Shown here: in pieces, positions 52,376-60,622 of the stretch | How the letters are laid out: each line of letters opens with the position of its first letter | How positions within the stretch are numbered: position 1 is the first letter of the stretch | Assembly: GCF_934371575.1 (NCBI RefSeq) | Contig: NZ_CAKRNY010000017.1 | Location: 1 to 64,000 of the forward strand | Origin: an uncultured Blautia sp. | GTDB taxonomy: Bacteria > Bacillota > Clostridia > Lachnospirales > Lachnospiraceae | DNA: 64,000 nt | Direction of reading: 5' to 3' | Program-made: the position numbers and the translations under genes | The notes under the pieces: generated by a model | What the model was told of the DNA's origin: nothing | What the model saw: the letters and a program-made list of their open reading frames with translations, nothing else | Databases searched by the model: none

Positions 52376-53932
52376 GTGACAACAATTATTGTTGCAGTTG
52401 TCGCTGTAGTAGCCACTCTACTGATTGCAGTTCCTATTACTAGTAAAGTTTCTGTGGATAACAAAGTTAAGAAAGATGCAGAAACAGTTGGGTTAGCAGA
52501 AGACAAGGCCAGAGGAATTATTGATGAAGCGTTAAAAACGGCCGAAACAAAGAAACGTGAAACCTTATTGGAAGTAAAGGAAGAATCTCTCCGTACAAAG
52601 AATGAACTGGAGAAAGAAACCAAGGAACGTAGAAACGAACTGCAGAAATATGAGAAGCGTGTCTTAGCGAAGGAAGAAACCGTCGATAAGAAAGCTGAAG
52701 CAGTTGAGAAGCGCGAGGCAGAGTGCACAGCGAGATTTGCTGAATTGCAGAAGAAAGAAAAGAGAGTAGATGAACTCGAGCTGAAAGGAGTACAGGAACT
52801 GGAACGTGTTTCCGGTCTGACCTCCGAACAGGCAAAAGAAGAATTGCTCAGATCTGTGGAAGACGATGTAAAAGTTGATGTTGCCAGACTTTACAAAGAG
52901 CTTGAGAGCCAGGCGAAGGAAGAAGCAGGAAAGAAAGCCAAGGAATATGTGGTAAATGCCATTCAGAAATGTGCGGTAGACCATGTTGCTGAGACTACTA
53001 TTTCTGTTGTACAGCTTCCAAGCGATGAGATGAAGGGGCGTATTATCGGACGCGAGGGACGTAATATCCGTACTATGGAGACTCTGACAGGTGTGGATCT
53101 TATCATTGATGATACACCAGAAGCAGTCGTTCTCTCATCCTTTGATCCTATCAGACGTGAGGTTGCAAGAGTAGCACTTGAGAAGCTGATCGTAGATGGA
53201 CGTATTCATCCGGCCAGAATTGAAGAAATGGTTGAAAAAGCACAGAAAGAAGTTGAGACTCAGATCCGCGAGGATGGTGAGAATGCAGCTATGGATGTTG
53301 GAGTTCATGGCATTCATCCAGAACTTCTGAAGCTTCTTGGCCGCATGAAATTCCGTTCAAGCTATGGACAGAATGCACTGAAGCATTCTATTGAGGTTGC
53401 ACAGCTTTCCGGTCTTCTTGCCGGTGAGATTGGTGTGGATGTACGCATGGCGAAACGTGCCGGTCTTCTTCATGATATTGGTAAATCCATTGACCATGAG
53501 GTTGAGGGATCCCACATTGAAATTGGTGTAAACCTTTGTAAGAAATATAAGGAATCACCGCTTGTGATCAATGCAGTAGCAGCGCATCATGGGGATGTGG
53601 AGCCTGAGAGCCTTATTGCCTGTATCGTGCAGGCAGCAGATGCAATTTCTGCCGCACGTCCAGGTGCAAGAAGAGAGACACTGGAGACTTATACCAACAG
53701 GCTGAAGCAGCTTGAGGATATCACAAACCAGTTTAAGGGAGTTGAGAAATCCTTTGCAATTCAGGCTGGTAGAGAGATTCGTGTTATGGTAGTTCCTGAT
53801 CATGTGAACGATTCTGAGATGGTACTTCTTGCAAGAGACATAGCGAAGCAGATTGAGGCTGAGCTTGAGTATCCGGGTCAGATTAAGGTTAATGTGATCC
53901 GCGAGAGCAGAGCTATTGATTATGCCAAATAA
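52376..53932 (+). CDS. rny: Ribonuclease Y
   Basis: A 518-residue membrane-anchored endoribonuclease that initiates mRNA decay. It has an N-terminal membrane segment (about 2-22), a long charged coiled coil (about 28-200), a KH domain ([28 protein letters not shown]) and an HD domain ([17 protein letters not shown]). The length is canonical. It starts with GTG after GAGGAGGTG. Confidence 0.95.
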   Translation: MTTIIVAVVAVVATLLIAVPITSKVSVDNKVKKDAETVGLAEDKARGIIDEALKTAETKKRETLLEVKEESLRTKNELEKETKERRNELQKYEKRVLAKEETVDKKAEAVEKREAECTARFAELQKKEKRVDELELKGVQELERVSGLTSEQAKEELLRSVEDDVKVDVARLYKELESQAKEEAGKKAKEYVVNAIQKCAVDHVAETTISVVQLPSDEMKGRIIGREGRNIRTMETLTGVDLIIDDTPEAVVLSSFDPIRREVARVALEKLIVDGRIHPARIEEMVEKAQKEVETQIREDGENAAMDVGVHGIHPELLKLLGRMKFRSSYGQNALKHSIEVAQLSGLLAGEIGVDVRMAKRAGLLHDIGKSIDHEVEGSHIEIGVNLCKKYKESPLVINAVAAHHGDVEPESLIACIVQAADAISAARPGARRETLETYTNRLKQLEDITNQFKGVEKSFAIQAGREIRVMVVPDHVNDSEMVLLARDIAKQIEAELEYPGQIKVNVIRESRAIDYAK

Positions 53933-53963
53933 TCGGAGTTAATTTACATTAAGAAATATTAAG

Positions 53964-54015
53964 AAACCGCTTCCGTATTTTTCTATAACAGGAGAAATAC
54001 GGAGGTGGTTTTTTT
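53964..54015 (+). terminator. Terminator after rny
   Basis: AAACCGCTTCCGTATTT (53964-53980) pairs, with one mismatch and one G-T pair, with AAATACGGAGGTGGTTT, followed by a T-run. Confidence 0.85.
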
Positions 54016-54110
54016 GTATAATTTTGTAAGGGAAGGATTCAGAAGCGGTGAAATGGTAAAAGTCCTGCATAAAAAGAAAAAAATGGCGTACAATGGTACA
54101 GGGTGAATAT

Positions 54111-54710
54111 ATGGAAAATGTATTCAGTAATAAAACAAAGAGCAGTTTTCCTGGACTGGCGTTACTGCTTGCGGGATTCCTTGCCGGGATGCTGATTCCC
54201 AATTTTATTTATCGGTTTTCCTGGAAACAGCAGGCATTTTCTGCTGTTTATCTTTTGACAACCTATGGGAAAACCGGAGCAGAAGGTACAGATTATCTGT
54301 TTTTGATTCTGCAAATGAGGAGTGGAATTTATTTTCTTTCCCTGTTATGCGGCTTTACAGTATTTGGAGTACCGATAGCGGTTACGGCAATGTTTTTTAT
54401 CGGTCTGGGATTGGGAATGGTATTTTCCATGTCTGTTTTACAGTTTGGACTTACAGGAGGCCTGGTTGCAGTGGGAATTCTGTTTCCTCAATATCTGATC
54501 TATCTGCCGCTGTGGAATGCTGTATATGGTATGGTTTACAGGGAATCTAAGGGAATCTGGCGCAATCATGGGATTTTTTCACGGAAGGTAAGTGAGTATC
54601 TTTTGAAAACTGTAATGTATACGGTATTATACAGTGTGGGAATATTTCTTGAATGGCGTGTAAATCCCTGGATATTAAGTAAAATCCTGGATTTCTCAAA
54701 TTTTTTTTGA
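54111..54710 (+). CDS. spoIIM: SpoIIM-like membrane protein
   Basis: About 199 residues with five or so hydrophobic segments and an arrangement like SpoIIM (stage II sporulation protein M), which with SpoIID and SpoIIP drives peptidoglycan hydrolysis during engulfment. The family-type GLGLGMVFSMSVLQFGLTGG segment is present. Position before xerD agrees with spoIIM-xerD adjacency in Firmicutes. ATG 54111 follows AGGGTGA; ATG 54093 would add six residues. Confidence 0.82.
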   Translation: MENVFSNKTKSSFPGLALLLAGFLAGMLIPNFIYRFSWKQQAFSAVYLLTTYGKTGAEGTDYLFLILQMRSGIYFLSLLCGFTVFGVPIAVTAMFFIGLGLGMVFSMSVLQFGLTGGLVAVGILFPQYLIYLPLWNAVYGMVYRESKGIWRNHGIFSRKVSEYLLKTVMYTVLYSVGIFLEWRVNPWILSKILDFSNFF

Positions 54711-54770
54711 GTAAAAATCAAGTTAAAAATACAAGATATAGTATTGGTTACCATAAAATCTGCTTTATTT

Positions 54771-54803
54771 TGTAAAAAGAGCAGGAAAAGCCTGTTTTTA
54801 TAC
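54771..54803. terminator. Hairpin terminator after spoIIM
   Basis: GTA, an A-run and CAGG pair with CCTG, a T-run and TAC around an AAAAG loop, about 60 bp after the stop. Confidence 0.6.
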
Positions 54804-54825
54804 GAATTTTTAAGGAAAAAAAGGT

Positions 54826-54854
54826 TTGATTTTATGTCAATTACAAAGTATAAT
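54826..54854 (+). promoter_or_regulatory. Promoter of xerD
   Basis: TTGATT (54826-54831), 17-bp spacer, TATAAT (54849-54854), about 40 bp before the ATG. Confidence 0.75.
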
Positions 54855-54892
54855 ACAGATACTTTATAACAAAAGAGACGGGAAGTAAACAT

Positions 54893-55774
54893 ATGGAACA
54901 GGAAATACGCGAGTTTATAGATTATTTACATAATACCAAAAAAACATCCAGAAACACAGAAGTTTCCTATCAGCGCGATCTGAATAAGATGGCAGCATAT
55001 CTGGAAATGAAAGGAATCACTGTAGCTGCGGAAGTACGCGAATTTGATCTTATGGGTTATATGGATTATATGGAAAAAGAAAGCTTCGCGTCATCCACAA
55101 TTTCCAGAAGTGTTGCATCTATGCGGGCTTTTTTTCAGCATATGTTTACCCTTCGAAAAATAGAGGAGAATCCTACGGATAATCTGAAATCACCTAAGGT
55201 GGAGAAGAAGCTTCCGGAAATCCTCACCATTCAGGAGGTAGACGATCTTCTGAAGCAGCCTGATCTGACCACACCTAAGGGGATTCGGGATAAGGCTATG
55301 CTGGAACTTTTGTATGCTACAGGCATGCGTGTAAGTGAATTGATCCATCTGGAAATCACAGATGTGAATCTGCAGCTTGGCTATGTAGTATGTCAGGAAA
55401 ACAAAGAGCGTATTATTCCAATCGGAAATGTCAGTAAAGAGGCATTGACTCTTTATCTGGATAAGGGACGTAAGGTATTTGTGAAAGATGATGCAGAGCC
55501 AGCTCTGTTTACCAATTGTTCCGGAAAGGCCATGAGCCGTCAGGGTTTCTGGAAAATGCTGAAAGCCTATGCGCAGGAAGCCGGAATTCACAGAGATATT
55601 ACACCCCATACACTGAGGCATTCTTTTGCAGTGCATATGCTGCAGAATGGTGCTGATATTAAGAGCGTTCAGGAAATGCTGGGACATTCAGATATTTCCA
55701 CTACACAGGTGTATTTGAGTATGAATATTAACAGGATGAGGGATGTGTATATGAAGGCGCATCCGAGACATTGA
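54893..55774 (+). CDS. xerD: Site-specific tyrosine recombinase XerD
   Basis: A 293-residue tyrosine recombinase with an N-terminal SAM-like DNA-binding domain (about 1-85) and a catalytic domain. Catalytic residues are Arg in ATGMRVSELIHL, the HTLRHSFAVHML box (HxxR), His in LGHSDISTTQ and Tyr in VYLSMN. It resolves chromosome dimers at dif. Size and position fit the housekeeping XerD rather than a phage integrase. Its terminator carries an inserted repeat. Confidence 0.93.
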   Translation: MEQEIREFIDYLHNTKKTSRNTEVSYQRDLNKMAAYLEMKGITVAAEVREFDLMGYMDYMEKESFASSTISRSVASMRAFFQHMFTLRKIEENPTDNLKSPKVEKKLPEILTIQEVDDLLKQPDLTTPKGIRDKAMLELLYATGMRVSELIHLEITDVNLQLGYVVCQENKERIIPIGNVSKEALTLYLDKGRKVFVKDDAEPALFTNCSGKAMSRQGFWKMLKAYAQEAGIHRDITPHTLRHSFAVHMLQNGADIKSVQEMLGHSDISTTQVYLSMNINRMRDVYMKAHPRH

Positions 55775-55795
55775 GAAAAATCATATAAAAATAAG

Positions 55796-55903
55796 AACAG
55801 CTGCCAAGAGTTTGAACGCAGGTCGCGAAGCGACTGCGTTCATGAGCAAGTAGCAAAGCGGATTGCGAATGCCCGCTTTACGCTTTCCTGGCAGCTGTTT
55901 TTA
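55796..55903 (+). terminator. xerD terminator with the double-hairpin repeat in its loop
   Basis: AACAGCTGCCA (55796-55806) is perfectly complementary to TGGCAGCTGTT (55889-55899), which runs into a T-tract. The loop is about 82 nt instead of a few, because a copy of the dispersed repeat occupies it. Confidence 0.8.
55814..55880. repeat. Dispersed double-hairpin repeat, copy 2
   Basis: It is nearly identical to 11586-11653, with the first hairpin at 55814-55841 and the second at about 55855-55879. It lies inside the loop of the xerD terminator, so its own hairpins stack within the larger stem. Confidence 0.85.
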
Positions 55904-55930
55904 TAGGGAATTTCCTATTACATAAAACTA

Positions 55931-56090
55931 GAGCCTGTTTGAAAAATCATTCCTGCAATCTGCACGCCCCACTTTGCGGTATATTTCACCCGAATTCGGT
56001 TGTCGTAGCCCGCTACGACGCCCTCATCCGGGCAAAATCTCCCACAAATTGTGACGCACATCTTGCAGAAAGCCTTTTTCAAACACGCTC
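55931..56090. mobile_element. 160-bp palindromic TA-flanked element (MITE-like)
   Basis: Two 80-base arms form an imperfect palindrome over the whole length. The ends are GAGC(C/G)TGTTTGAAAAA in inverted orientation and the centre is GTCGTAGC/GCTACGAC. TA occurs directly outside both ends (55929-55930 and 56091-56092), as expected for a TA target duplication. It encodes no protein. The TA on the right is part of the stop codon of the DAHP synthase gene. It could be a MITE or a large hairpin terminator exapted from one. I cannot name the parental transposase family. Confidence 0.7.
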
Positions 56091-57121
56091 TAGCACATTT
56101 CTGCAATTGTATACAGCAGCTTCTCAGATTCCTCCCATCCAAGACAAGCATCTGTAATTGATTTACCATATACATGGTTTGGTCCGATCTTCTGGTTGCC
56201 TGATTCGATGTAGCTTTCAATCATAAGACCCTTAACCAGACCACGGACATCTGAGTCAACCTGACGGCTGTGAAGGACTTCCTTGGCAATACGAACCTGC
56301 TGCTCATACTGCTTGTTGGAGTTGGAATGGTTGGTGTCTACGATGGTAGCCATATTTTTCAGGTTTTTTGCAGAATATTTCTCAAAAAGAAGACGAAGAT
56401 CCTCGTAGTGGTAATTTGGAATAGCCTCTCCATGTTTGTTTACAGCACCACGAAGAATAGTATGTGTCAGCTCATTTCCGGTAGTCTCAACTTCCCATCC
56501 TCTGTAAATGAAGGTATGGCTTCCCTGAGCTGCAACAACAGAATTCAGCATAACGCCAAAATCTCCGCTGGTAGGGTTTTTCATTCCGGCTGGAACGTCC
56601 ATACCGCTGACTGTGAGACGGTGCTGCTGATCCTCAACAGAACGTGCACCTACAGCCACATAGGAAAGAAGATCAGAAAGATAGCGCCAGTTTTCAGGAT
56701 AAAGCATCTCATCTGCACATGTGAAACCACTTTCTTCAATGGCGCGAATGTGCATTTTACGGATGGCTACAAGACCTGCCAGCATATTCGGCTTCTTTTC
56801 CGGGTCTGGCTGGTGAACCATGCCTTTGTATCCCTCTCCGGTAGTACGTGGCTTGTTTGTATAAACTCGGGGAATAATTAAAACTTTATCCGCGATCTTG
56901 TCCTGAACTTTACGAAGTCTCAGCAGATAGTCGCATACAGCATCTTCATTATCTGCAGAACAGGGTCCAATGATTGCAAGAAATTTATCGGATTTTCCAG
57001 TGAATACGTCACGGATCTCCGCATCACGTTTCTCTTTCAGTGCCTTGATCTTTGCATCAATGGGATATTGGTTGCGGATTTCGTCGGGTGTCGGAAGCTT
57101 TTTGATGAATTCAAATCCCAT
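56090..57121 (-). CDS. aroF: 3-deoxy-7-phosphoheptulonate (DAHP) synthase, class I
   Basis: A 343-residue AroF/G/H-type enzyme joining phosphoenolpyruvate and erythrose 4-phosphate, the first step of the shikimate pathway. Motifs include IIGPCSADNEDAV near residue 52, RVYTNKPRTTGEGYKGM near 85, and MKNPTSGD with DTNHSNSNKQYEQQ farther on. The symbol is generic; feedback specificity cannot be read. ATG 57121 has AAAAGGAG upstream; a longer start at 57145 overlaps that site. The stop codon TAG is formed with the TA flanking the palindromic element. Confidence 0.93.
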   Translation of the reverse strand: MGFEFIKKLPTPDEIRNQYPIDAKIKALKEKRDAEIRDVFTGKSDKFLAIIGPCSADNEDAVCDYLLRLRKVQDKIADKVLIIPRVYTNKPRTTGEGYKGMVHQPDPEKKPNMLAGLVAIRKMHIRAIEESGFTCADEMLYPENWRYLSDLLSYVAVGARSVEDQQHRLTVSGMDVPAGMKNPTSGDFGVMLNSVVAAQGSHTFIYRGWEVETTGNELTHTILRGAVNKHGEAIPNYHYEDLRLLFEKYSAKNLKNMATIVDTNHSNSNKQYEQQVRIAKEVLHSRQVDSDVRGLVKGLMIESYIESGNQKIGPNHVYGKSITDACLGWEESEKLLYTIAEMC

Positions 57122-57164
57122 GGTATTTTCTCCTTTTATCGGCAAAATTTGCTTTCAACTCAAC

Positions 57165-57193
57165 ATTATAGTCGATGATGGAAAAAATGTCGA
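57165..57193 (-). promoter_or_regulatory. Promoter of the DAHP synthase gene
   Basis: On the minus strand: TCGACA (57188-57193), 17-bp spacer, TATAAT (57165-57170), about 45 bp before the start codon. No T-box or other riboswitch motif is seen in the short leader. Confidence 0.7.
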
Positions 57194-57212
57194 TAGGTAA
57201 ATTTCGTGAAAA

Positions 57213-58541
57213 TTACTCTGATAAATCCATTTTGTTTAGAAAAATGAAATGAAGAAGGGTGAGAATCAGCTGTGAAAGAAGCATTCCGTAAAAATATCCC
57301 CGGATACCAATAATGGGGATGGAAAAGAAAACGAATCCGATTCGAATGCATACACCGGCTATATTGTGAAAAAGGCAGGCATCCGGACGGCCAAGTCCAT
57401 TTAAAATACTTTCCAGTGCTGTGTTGGTGTAAAGAAAAGGACAGATAAAAGCCAGAGTCTTTATGTAGAGACCGGCTGTTTCACTATGGAAAAGAAAACT
57501 TCCAAGTGTATTTCCGAAAAAAAAGAAAAATAAAGTACAGAATACACCGAAGAAAAAACAGCTTTCCCAGGTTCGGCGGATCACATAGCGGATTCTGTTT
57601 TCGCGGCCAAGTGCCTGTAAGCCAGCCACAGAGGGCATAAGCATAACAGATGCGGAGTTTGTAAGCGTTGCAGGGAAAAGAATCAGAGGCAGAGCCATTC
57701 CTGTGAAAATTCCATATACGGACAGAGAATCAGCCCGATTCATTCCAGCCAGAAGCAGTCTCTGGGGGATCAGCACCATTTCAATAGCTGAAAGCAGGGT
57801 AAGCAGCAGTCTGTTAACAGAATGGGGAACTGCAATGTGCAGAATCTCCCCTGCAAGGGATTTACCGGAACCAGATCTATGGGTAAGCAGGTTTTTTTGT
57901 GTTTTTGATGAAAAATCGATCCCCAGAGCCAGCAGACTGGCTGTTACAGCTACCACTTCACTGAAAAGCGCACCTCCTGCTGCAATCACAGGAGTGATTT
58001 CTTTTTGCTGAGACATCAGGATCAGATAGATCATATAAGTACTGCCAATTCGTGAGAACTGTTCAAGAAGCTGGATAAAGGCCGGAATTCCTGTTTTTTT
58101 GCGGGCATAATAAAAGCTGTTTATGCATGAATGCAGAACTGAAAGCGGAAAACTAAAGGAAAGAATGCGAAGAAGAGGGGCTGTGCGAGGTTCTTTCAGA
58201 AGTAAAACAGCAGTGAAGTCAGCATTTAAATAAACAGCAAATGAAAAAACGGCAGAGCTTCCTGTTGCGAGGAGGGCTCCGATGAGAAGAACATTTCGGG
58301 CTTCTTTTTCTTTTTTCAGGGCAGTAAAAGAGGCACACAGTCTGGAAATAGCAGCCTGAATTCCCATACAGCAGGCAGCCAGTACGATTGCGTGAACGGG
58401 AATTGTGAGCTGATAAATTCCAACTCCCTGTGCACCAATGGTATGGGATAAGAATATTCTATAGAAGAAACCCATAAGACGGCTGGCAAGACCGGTAAGA
58501 GTAAGTATAAGGGTTCCCCGGAGAAAAAGTCTGTCAGACAT
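57213..58541 (-). CDS. spoVB: SpoVB-like MOP-family lipid flippase
   Basis: A 442-residue protein with about 12-14 membrane segments of the polysaccharide biosynthesis/MurJ-MATE superfamily. The N-terminus LTLTGLASRLMGFFYRIFLSHTIGAQGVGIYQL is highly typical of SpoVB and its Clostridial relatives, which are needed for spore cortex formation as probable lipid II flippases. The family has several paralogues per genome, so SpoVB against a general flippase (YtgP-like) is not settled. Confidence 0.82.
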   Translation of the reverse strand: MSDRLFLRGTLILTLTGLASRLMGFFYRIFLSHTIGAQGVGIYQLTIPVHAIVLAACCMGIQAAISRLCASFTALKKEKEARNVLLIGALLATGSSAVFSFAVYLNADFTAVLLLKEPRTAPLLRILSFSFPLSVLHSCINSFYYARKKTGIPAFIQLLEQFSRIGSTYMIYLILMSQQKEITPVIAAGGALFSEVVAVTASLLALGIDFSSKTQKNLLTHRSGSGKSLAGEILHIAVPHSVNRLLLTLLSAIEMVLIPQRLLLAGMNRADSLSVYGIFTGMALPLILFPATLTNSASVMLMPSVAGLQALGRENRIRYVIRRTWESCFFFGVFCTLFFFFFGNTLGSFLFHSETAGLYIKTLAFICPFLYTNTALESILNGLGRPDACLFHNIAGVCIRIGFVFFSIPIIGIRGYFYGMLLSQLILTLLHFIFLNKMDLSE

Positions 58542-58590
58542 ATAGACCTGCCTATCTGTCTTTTTAGTTAGTTTATGCTGTAAATGTGCC

Positions 58591-58619
58591 TTGACAGAAC
58601 TGTTATTATCTGGTAAAGT
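58591..58619 (+). promoter_or_regulatory. Promoter of the cysteine desulfurase operon
   Basis: TTGACA (58591-58596), 17-bp spacer, TAAAGT (58614-58619), about 120 bp before the ATG. No IscR gene is adjacent and I could not identify an IscR site with confidence. Confidence 0.7.
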
Positions 58620-58739
58620 TAACTAGAAATCCAAGCGAAATACTAGGAAATAGAAAAGTACCTAAGGAGATAGATGAAACAACCCTTTCCCGGGAGTCTT
58701 TCATATCGAATTGATACCAATAAACCAGGAGGAAGAAAA

Positions 58740-59927
58740 ATGGGAAAAATGATATATCTGGATAATGCGGCTACTACCAAAACCGCTCCGGAAGTTGTAG
58801 AAGCAATGCTTCCTTATTTTACCGAAATATATGGAAATCCATCCAGTATTTATGATTTTGCATCCAAAAGTAAAGAGGGTGTCAGCAGGGCAAGAGGCCT
58901 GATCGCAGATGCACTTGGGGCAAAGAAAGAAGAAATTTATTTTACAGCCGGTGGATCAGAGTCTGACAACTGGGCACTGAAAGCCACTTTTGAAGCATAT
59001 AAATCCAAAGGAAACCATATTATCACAACCAAAATCGAGCATCATGCCATCCTTCATACCTGCGAATATCTTGAGAAAGAGCGCGGAGCGAAGATCACTT
59101 ATCTGGATGTAGATGAGAATGGTATTGTGAAGCTTGATGAGCTTGAGAAAGCTATCACACCGGAGACGATTCTGATTTCCGTTATGTTTGCAAATAACGA
59201 GATAGGATCTATCCAGCCGATCAGGGAAATCGGTGCAATTGCGAAAGAACACGGAATCCTGTTCCACACAGATGCAGTACAGGCTTTTGGACAGGTGCCG
59301 ATCAATGTTGATGAGTTAGGCATTGATATGCTCAGTTCCAGTGGACATAAGCTGAACGGACCGAAAGGAATTGGTTTCCTTTATATCCGTAAGGGCGTTA
59401 AGATCCGTTCTTTTGTACACGGTGGAGCTCAGGAGAGAAAGCGCCGTGCAGGTACAGAGAATGTTCCCGGAATCGTAGGATACGGTGTTGCAGCAGAACG
59501 CGCTATCCGTACAATGGAGGAGCGTACTGCGAAGGAAATTCAGGTAAGAGATCATTTTATTGACAGAATCCTGAATGAGATCCCATATGTGAAATTAAAC
59601 GGTCACCGTACCACACGTCTCCCTAATAATGTGAATGTAAGCTTCCAGTTTATTGAAGGAGAGTCCATGCTGCTTATGCTTGATAATTACGGTATCTGTG
59701 CATCCAGTGGTTCCGCCTGTACATCAGGTTCTCTGGATCCGTCTCATGTACTTCTTGCAATTGGGCTTCCTCATGAGATTGCACATGGTTCCCTGCGTAT
59801 GACATTAAGCGAAGAGACAACCATGGAAGATGCAGATTTCGTAGTAGATAAGCTGAAAGAAATTGTAGCATACCTGCGATCAATGTCTCCATTATATGAA
59901 GATTTTATAAAAAAACAGAAAAATTGA
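58740..59927 (+). CDS. nifS: Cysteine desulfurase (NifS/IscS family)
   Basis: A 395-residue PLP enzyme that moves sulfur from cysteine to scaffold proteins. The N-terminal YLDNAATTKT, the PLP lysine in SSGHKLNGPKG near residue 206, and the catalytic cysteine in SSGSACTSGSLDPSH near 328 are clear. ATG 58740 follows AGGAGGAAG; an upstream in-frame ATG at 58674 lacks such support. It is co-transcribed with the IscU gene 28 bp downstream. Confidence 0.93.
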   Translation: MGKMIYLDNAATTKTAPEVVEAMLPYFTEIYGNPSSIYDFASKSKEGVSRARGLIADALGAKKEEIYFTAGGSESDNWALKATFEAYKSKGNHIITTKIEHHAILHTCEYLEKERGAKITYLDVDENGIVKLDELEKAITPETILISVMFANNEIGSIQPIREIGAIAKEHGILFHTDAVQAFGQVPINVDELGIDMLSSSGHKLNGPKGIGFLYIRKGVKIRSFVHGGAQERKRRAGTENVPGIVGYGVAAERAIRTMEERTAKEIQVRDHFIDRILNEIPYVKLNGHRTTRLPNNVNVSFQFIEGESMLLMLDNYGICASSGSACTSGSLDPSHVLLAIGLPHEIAHGSLRMTLSEETTMEDADFVVDKLKEIVAYLRSMSPLYEDFIKKQKN

Positions 59928-59955
59928 TTAAAACACTTGCCAGGAGGAAAAAAAG

Positions 59956-60402
59956 ATGTATAGTGAGAAAGTAATGGATCATTTCCAGCATCCACGTAAT
60001 GTTGGAGAAATAGAGAATGCAAGCGGTGTCGGTACAGTAGGAAATGCCAAATGCGGCGATATTATGAGAATTTTCCTGGATATCGATGACGAGACACATA
60101 TTATCAAAGACTGCAAGTTCAAAACCTTTGGCTGTGGTGCTGCAGTAGCGACCAGCAGTATGGCTACTGAGATGGTAAAAGGAAAAACAATCGAAGAAGC
60201 TATGCAGATCACAAATAAGGCAGTTATGGAAGCTCTTGACGGACTTCCGCCAGTGAAAGTACACTGTTCTCTTCTTGCAGAGGAGGCTGTACATGCTGCG
60301 CTGTGGGATTACGCACAGAAGCATCACATCGAGATCGAAGGTCTGAAGCAGCCGAAGTCCGATATCCATGAGGGTGAAGAGGACGAGGCAGAAGAGTATT
60401 AA
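59956..60402 (+). CDS. iscU: Iron-sulfur cluster scaffold IscU/NifU-like
   Basis: A 148-residue scaffold with the IscU N-terminus (SEKVMDHFQHPRNVGEIENA) and the three conserved cysteines in NAKCGD, FGCGAA and VHCSLL. It assembles [2Fe-2S]/[4Fe-4S] clusters with sulfur from the adjacent desulfurase. The C-terminus ends in a Glu-rich stretch. A tRNA-thiolase gene (mnmA) often follows in Clostridia but is absent here. Confidence 0.92.
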   Translation: MYSEKVMDHFQHPRNVGEIENASGVGTVGNAKCGDIMRIFLDIDDETHIIKDCKFKTFGCGAAVATSSMATEMVKGKTIEEAMQITNKAVMEALDGLPPVKVHCSLLAEEAVHAALWDYAQKHHIEIEGLKQPKSDIHEGEEDEAEEY

Positions 60403-60518
60403 TTGTCGTCATCGATAAAAAAATAATATTTTTTACAGGAAACCGAATCCTTAAGCATATTTATTTCGTTACAGATAAATAAGTAGTAAAGATGAGGCAG
60501 ACCGTAAAGTGAATTCAT

Positions 60519-60544
60519 CAGGGCGGATGTTATCATCTGCCCTG
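60519..60544. other. Stem-loop upstream of the P-type ATPase gene
   Basis: CAGGGCGGATG pairs with CATCTGCCCTG (one G-T) around a TTAT loop. No T-tract follows. It may be a structured leader or a weak terminator. Confidence 0.45.
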
Positions 60545-60622
60545 AATTTCATATAAAGGGAAAGCAAAAAGAGCAAAAACTGAAACATCCTTAAAGAAAA
60601 CGTAAGAATGAAGGAAGCAACG

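Noticed and set aside
54893-55774. Phage integrase linked to a mobile element
   Set aside because: Size, motifs and location after spoIIM fit housekeeping XerD; no phage genes are adjacent.
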